Assembly (NCBI RefSeq): GCF_044762855.1
Contig: NZ_JBIWFB010000003.1
Location: 62,001-126,000 of the forward strand
DNA: 64,000 nt
DNA from: Psychrobacillus sp044762855
Lineage (GTDB): Bacteria > Bacillota > Bacilli > Bacillales_A > Planococcaceae
Direction: 5' to 3'
Shown: positions 60,633 through 64,000 of the stretch, piece by piece
How positions within the stretch are numbered: position 1 is the stretch's first letter
Layout: the number at the start of each line of letters is the position of its first letter
Notes under the pieces: generated by a model
Seen by the model: the letters and a program-made list of their open reading frames with translations, nothing else
What the model was told of the DNA's origin: nothing
Databases searched by the model: none
Translations under genes and position numbers: made by a program

Positions 60633-62030
60633 TTATTTCTCGAAAATTGTACCTTTTTTGAAACTCGAACCTTTAAAGGCATATTTCGATAGAAGATAGT
60701 AAGCTATTCCTCCTGCTACTAAACCAATGATCCAAGCCAAATCAACCTCTATAAATGCAGCGGCTGCACCAATAATCATCGCAAGTAATCCTGCTGGGTT
60801 ATATCCTTTGTAAGGTCCTTCTTCATTGTATAAATCTGCCGTATCTACTCTCCTTTTTCTTAAAATAAAATACTCAACTAATAGTATTGAAATCACTGGT
60901 CCTAAGAAGGCTGAGTAGATAAGAACGAACATGTTTAGACCTGCAGCTGATGACTCTTGTATAAGTAACCAAGGGAATGCCACTAGAGCAAGCAATCCTG
61001 CTATAATAGCAGAAACTTTGTAATTTAATTTTGTTAGCAATTGAATGACATATGTTGGTGGAAAAACGTTTGCCACCATATTTGTTGCAATTACTGTAAT
61101 GACGATAAATGCAGACACTGCAACAGCAAGAATTTCATTATCAAGAACGACTGGAAGTGCGATTGCGGGATTCGTTATACCCGTTGCAGAAGCTAACATT
61201 GCACCAATAACAATCACAAAACCATAAGAAAGTGTAATTGGAACAAAGTATAATGCTCCCCGCTTTTTATTGCTTAGACCAGTTTTTAACTCTCTAGAAT
61301 AATCTCCAGCACTAACAAAGATACCTGCATAGTTTCCTAAAAACACCATAATGAATCCAAAGAACGGTAATCCCCATGAACCTTCCGCTTTTACCCATGT
61401 TTGAGTAATTTCAGTGCCATAATTTGTTACCAGGATTCCAAATACATAAATAAGCCCAATGGTGAAAATAACAGATGCAACTGTCTCTACCCATTTAATT
61501 GCATGGAAGCCGAATAATGAGATGACAATCTGTACCAGCTGAAGAATAACGAAACTAACAAAAATATTATCAAAAGATCCATTTGTAACGTTCTTTGCAA
61601 TTTCATTTAATGCTGTACCACCAATCCAACTTTGAATACCGTACCAGACAATAGCAGGTATACCTCGTAATAATGATGATATGATTGTTCCTTTTATTCC
61701 GAATGACATTCGAAGCTGTACAACGTATGGAATACCTTTTTTATAACCAAGTCGATCATTCAATGCGAAAACTGTTGAAATAATTACAATGGAGATAAGG
61801 GCTGCAAGCATTGTTTGGAAGATATTTAACGTTGCCACTCCCGCTATAATTACACTGGCTCCTAACGTCATATTCCCTATGTTAACTCCATCGCCCATCC
61901 ACATGAAAATATAGTCTCTTGGCTTTACAGTCCTAGCCTGATTGGATTTCGGATGTAATGATTCATCCAATTTCGTGATATGTTCAATTTGCGTTACTTC
62001 TGTATCGTAACTTTTATCTGTTGTAGACAT
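60633..62030 (-). CDS. NCS1-family purine/allantoin-type permease
   Basis: A 465-residue transporter of the nucleobase:cation symporter-1 family with 12 membrane segments. The opening NQARTVKPRDYIFMWMGDGV matches the family, as do RGIPAIVWYGIQSWIGG and GNYAGIFVSAGDYSRELK. The best guess is allantoin or a purine base, because remnants of ureide-degrading enzymes follow on the same strand. AAAGGAG eight bases before the ATG gives a firm start. It appears intact. Confidence 0.85.
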   Translation of the reverse strand: MSTTDKSYDTEVTQIEHITKLDESLHPKSNQARTVKPRDYIFMWMGDGVNIGNMTLGASVIIAGVATLNIFQTMLAALISIVIISTVFALNDRLGYKKGIPYVVQLRMSFGIKGTIISSLLRGIPAIVWYGIQSWIGGTALNEIAKNVTNGSFDNIFVSFVILQLVQIVISLFGFHAIKWVETVASVIFTIGLIYVFGILVTNYGTEITQTWVKAEGSWGLPFFGFIMVFLGNYAGIFVSAGDYSRELKTGLSNKKRGALYFVPITLSYGFVIVIGAMLASATGITNPAIALPVVLDNEILAVAVSAFIVITVIATNMVANVFPPTYVIQLLTKLNYKVSAIIAGLLALVAFPWLLIQESSAAGLNMFVLIYSAFLGPVISILLVEYFILRKRRVDTADLYNEEGPYKGYNPAGLLAMIIGAAAAFIEVDLAWIIGLVAGGIAYYLLSKYAFKGSSFKKGTIFEK

Positions 62031-62120
62031 ATGTCATACTCCTTTTTTTCTTTTGATGTATTTAAAGAAGGTTTATTATGGTCGATAAGTAATAGTTTAA
62101 CCCGTCACTATATAATTATT

Positions 62121-62264
62121 TCACTCTATATAGTGTTTGCATGCACTGTACTGATCCATATCGACGCATAATCTCCAACGTCCAATTTCTATATTCTGGC
62201 TTCGTCGGCAAATATCTTCGTTAAAACTTACTTTTTTTAATTGTTCCTGATTGATTTGTTCCAA
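62121..62264 (-). CDS. Small hypothetical protein upstream of the NCS1 permease
   Basis: 47 residues from a TTG start, MEQINQEQLKKVSFNEDICR..., with two Trp/Cys-containing segments (GRWRLCVDMDQ, SACKHYIE). AAGGAGG lies seven bases before the TTG, which is strong evidence for translation. It is 90 bp upstream of the permease gene and first in the transcript from the promoter at 62460. It could be a small partner or leader protein; I do not recognise it. Confidence 0.45.
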   Translation of the reverse strand: MEQINQEQLKKVSFNEDICRRSQNIEIGRWRLCVDMDQYSACKHYIE

Positions 62265-62459
62265 TCGAAACCCTCCTTGCTTATATCTAATTTGTATGTC
62301 AATTACGACACCCAGTCCAACTAACACTCTTATGATTCTTCATAAAGTGTTTTCGTTGTAAACTTAGACCCCCTTACCAATCACTTAGATCCAAGTTAAA
62401 GTAAGAAACTACCTTGAAACTATATTTCCTAAATTCATATCCCTCGGATTCGAAACAAA

Positions 62460-62487
62460 AATATAATATGTGACATAATTGTGTCAA
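62460..62487 (-). promoter_or_regulatory. Promoter of the ureide locus with overlapping operator
   Basis: On the minus strand, -35 TTGACA (62482-62487), a 16-bp spacer and -10 TATATT (62460-62465). An inverted repeat, TGACA...TGTCA (62471-62486), covers the -35 and spacer, where a bound repressor would block RNA polymerase. A leader of roughly 190 nt follows before the small gene at 62264. Confidence 0.6.
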
Positions 62488-62499
62488 TGATATTCAATT

Positions 62500-62525
62500 A
62501 AAACATCTCGAATTCGAGATGTTTT
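62500..62525. promoter_or_regulatory. Perfect 26-bp palindrome
   Basis: Each half reads AAAACATCTCGAA, with no central gap. It is 13 bp upstream of the -35 box of the ureide promoter. It may be an activator or repressor site; as a hairpin it would have almost no loop. Apart from this and the promoter, 62531-62744 shows nothing recognisable. Confidence 0.5.
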
Positions 62526-62744
62526 ATACTTTTTTACTGTTTTATAAGGCTAACATAGTGTAGGTCTCTTCCCATTGGAGTAAATTTTACAATTTCAACA
62601 ATTTACTCCAATCCTTCTTGTGTTAGTAGCTAATCAGGAAAAAAGTTAACTACTAGTTTCTTTTTTATGAGTGTATTAAATTCAGTCACTCATTTCACCA
62701 TAAAAAGATTTAATAATTACAGAGGCAGTATTTCGACTTAGGTC

Positions 62745-62772
62745 AAAAACGCCTGTGATAACAGGCGTTTTT
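62745..62772. terminator. Bidirectional terminator after the FMN reductase gene
   Basis: AAAAACGCCTGT (62745-62756) is perfectly complementary to ACAGGCGTTTTT (62761-62772) with a 4-nt loop. It lies six bases beyond the stop of the minus-strand reductase gene. Confidence 0.92.
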
Positions 62773-62777
62773 CAGGA

Positions 62778-63344
62778 CTAAAAGCCATATTCGTCTTCTT
62801 TTGCCTTACGAATCATACTATCTGCGTTAAAAGTTTGTACTGTGTCATCAACCAAACGGTCTAAGCGGAAAAGAATATCATCGTTTATGATTTCTTTGCG
62901 TAAAAAGTCTTTTTCTACAATAAATACATACGTTGGAACGATGTGAGCCTTCATATACGCTAAGATAGGTTTTAATTGTTGCTCTACCATTAAATAATGC
63001 TTTGCCGTCCCTGCAGTTACGACCATACTTACGACCTTGTCACGGAATGCATTAACTGGCAGTAGATCAAAGATATTTTTTAATGTTGCCGGAATCGATG
63101 CTTGGAAGGTCGGGGTCCCGATAATAATGGCATCTGAAAACATAATTGTCTCTGTAACGTATTTTGTGTCTCCCTCATATTCAAAGTAATTACGTCCATC
63201 ACTAAATTCCAATTTATAGTCAGCTAAATCCAGTAGTATAACCTCATGTTCAGGATATTTTTGTTCAAGCAGTTCCACTGTTTTTAGCATTGCAGTTTTA
63301 GTTTTAGAGCCAACGATAGAACCGGCTAGCGCTACGATTTTCAT
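62778..63344 (-). CDS. NADPH-dependent FMN reductase family protein
   Basis: A 188-residue flavodoxin-like reductase. The FMN phosphate loop is ALAGSIVGSKTKTA at the N-terminus, and GTPTFQASIPATLKNIFDLL near residue 76 is the SsuE/ChrR-type signature. It reduces flavin with NADPH and is a likely flavin supplier for the luciferase-like monooxygenase encoded 48 bp upstream on the same strand. Confidence 0.9.
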   Translation of the reverse strand: MKIVALAGSIVGSKTKTAMLKTVELLEQKYPEHEVILLDLADYKLEFSDGRNYFEYEGDTKYVTETIMFSDAIIIGTPTFQASIPATLKNIFDLLPVNAFRDKVVSMVVTAGTAKHYLMVEQQLKPILAYMKAHIVPTYVFIVEKDFLRKEIINDDILFRLDRLVDDTVQTFNADSMIRKAKEDEYGF

Positions 63345-63392
63345 AAGATAATCTCTCCCTACTTTATAAATAATTTATGGAATTCCCTTTAC

Positions 63393-64000
63393 TTAATAGG
63401 CTGTATATTTTTTAATTGCTGGAATAATTTCATTCCCTATGATTTCAATGTTTTTCATAACTTTCTTAAAAGGAACGCCACCAAAGTCAAGTTGTGCCAT
63501 AAAACGTTGCATACCGTAAAGCTCATATTGGTAAAGCATTTTTTCGATAATTTGTTGGGTGCTACCAACCATTAATGCATCACGTATATCAGGTGCTTGA
63601 GCAAATTGTTGTTTTGGATAACCACCACCACGAATGGCTTGGAATCCCCCATTAATATGTGGGTACATTCCTTGTAATGCTTCTTGTGTTGTATCTGCTA
63701 CGTAAAATAAGCTTGTTGTTGCGATTGGTAATGCTTTGGGATCAAAGCCACTGCGTTCCGCTGCTTCACGATAGGCTTCAACAGAAGGCTTAAAGTTCAT
63801 TGCTGGTCCACCTAATGTAGTTAGCATCATAGGAATTCCCATATAACCTGCTTTAATGGCACTTGCTGGTGGCCCTCCTACAGCACGCCAAATTGGAAGT
63901 GATCCATTTTTTGGTTGCGGCAGAATTTCTGCATTTTGTAGTGACGGACGGTATTCACCTTGCCATGTGATACGCTGTTCTTCATTTATTTTTTTTAGTA
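63393..64000 (-). CDS. LLM-class flavin-dependent monooxygenase (partial)
   Basis: The C-terminal part (about 202 codons) of a luciferase-like monooxygenase; the frame is open to the right edge of the window, so the start lies outside. Visible segments are ITWQGEYRP, LPIWRAVGGPPASAIKAG and QYELYGMQRFMAQLDFGGVP, as expected for the bacterial luciferase-like fold. It would use reduced FMN, presumably from the downstream reductase, to oxidise an unknown substrate. Confidence 0.88.
   Translation of the reverse strand, partial: LKKINEEQRITWQGEYRPSLQNAEILPQPKNGSLPIWRAVGGPPASAIKAGYMGIPMMLTTLGGPAMNFKPSVEAYREAAERSGFDPKALPIATTSLFYVADTTQEALQGMYPHINGGFQAIRGGGYPKQQFAQAPDIRDALMVGSTQQIIEKMLYQYELYGMQRFMAQLDFGGVPFKKVMKNIEIIGNEIIPAIKKYTAY

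Overview
The window is AT-rich and looks like the chromosome of a low-GC Gram-positive spore former. A CotF-type spore coat pair, zinc-free S14/L33 paralogues under a Zur box, a YwqC/YwqD/YwqE-type tyrosine phosphoregulatory module, HelD, strong AGGAGG ribosome binding sites and frequent TTG/GTG starts all fit Bacillales. My best guess is a Psychrobacillus/Sporosarcina-like member of the Planococcaceae; the genus is an inference. No rRNA, tRNA, CRISPR array or intact insertion sequence was seen.

Layout. 0.07-0.9 kb is a gene-free block of palindromic elements and arrays with a 21-nt period. 0.9-3.6 kb holds a C39-like peptidase, a 5'-3' exonuclease and an FAD oxidoreductase. 3.6-17 kb is one long leftward exopolysaccharide (EPS) operon: priming sugar transferase, tyrosine phosphatase, chain-length regulator, tyrosine kinase, glycosyltransferase, Wzy-like polymerase, MurJ-like flippase, acyltransferases, second glycosyltransferase, epimerase and a deacetylase whose start is frameshifted. 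17.2-22.7 kb is a nikR-nikABCDE nickel uptake operon with a candidate NikR operator. 23-28.7 kb holds glutaminase, MgtC, an RND exporter and spore coat genes. 28.7-29.6 kb carries alternative ribosomal proteins S14 and L33 behind a Zur box. 29.7-33.1 kb has Hsp20, HelD with an attenuator-like leader, and a zinc-ribbon gene remnant.

33.3-41.5 kb holds a nucleoside transporter with a clear promoter and operator, SstT, a YibE/F pair, an EVE-HNH-type nuclease with an altered active site, and an EamA exporter divergent from a LysR gene that seems to start at ATT. 41.6-42 kb repeats the 21-nt array/palindrome block. 42-48.7 kb is an amino-acid locus (homoserine dehydrogenase, DAACS symporter, RidA, aminotransferase I, LysR, class V aminotransferase) tied together by a 45-bp promoter element present twice. 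49-57 kb holds glutaredoxin, an MFS transporter with a MocR regulator, small coupled genes, a MerR-SRPBCC operon with a typical long-spacer promoter, GNAT-MarR, a broken thioredoxin, a PC4-like protein and an EamA transporter. 57.1-58 kb is a large intergenic region.

58-64 kb has a prolyl 4-hydroxylase, then a decaying allantoin/ureide locus: remnants of an allantoate amidohydrolase and a cyclic amidohydrolase around an intact MFS and an intact NCS1 permease. An FMN reductase and a luciferase-like monooxygenase cut by the right edge follow.

Start sites were chosen by Shine-Dalgarno spacing, so several genes are shorter than their longest open frame, and one (the LysR gene at 40664) is slightly longer than its ATG-initiated frame.
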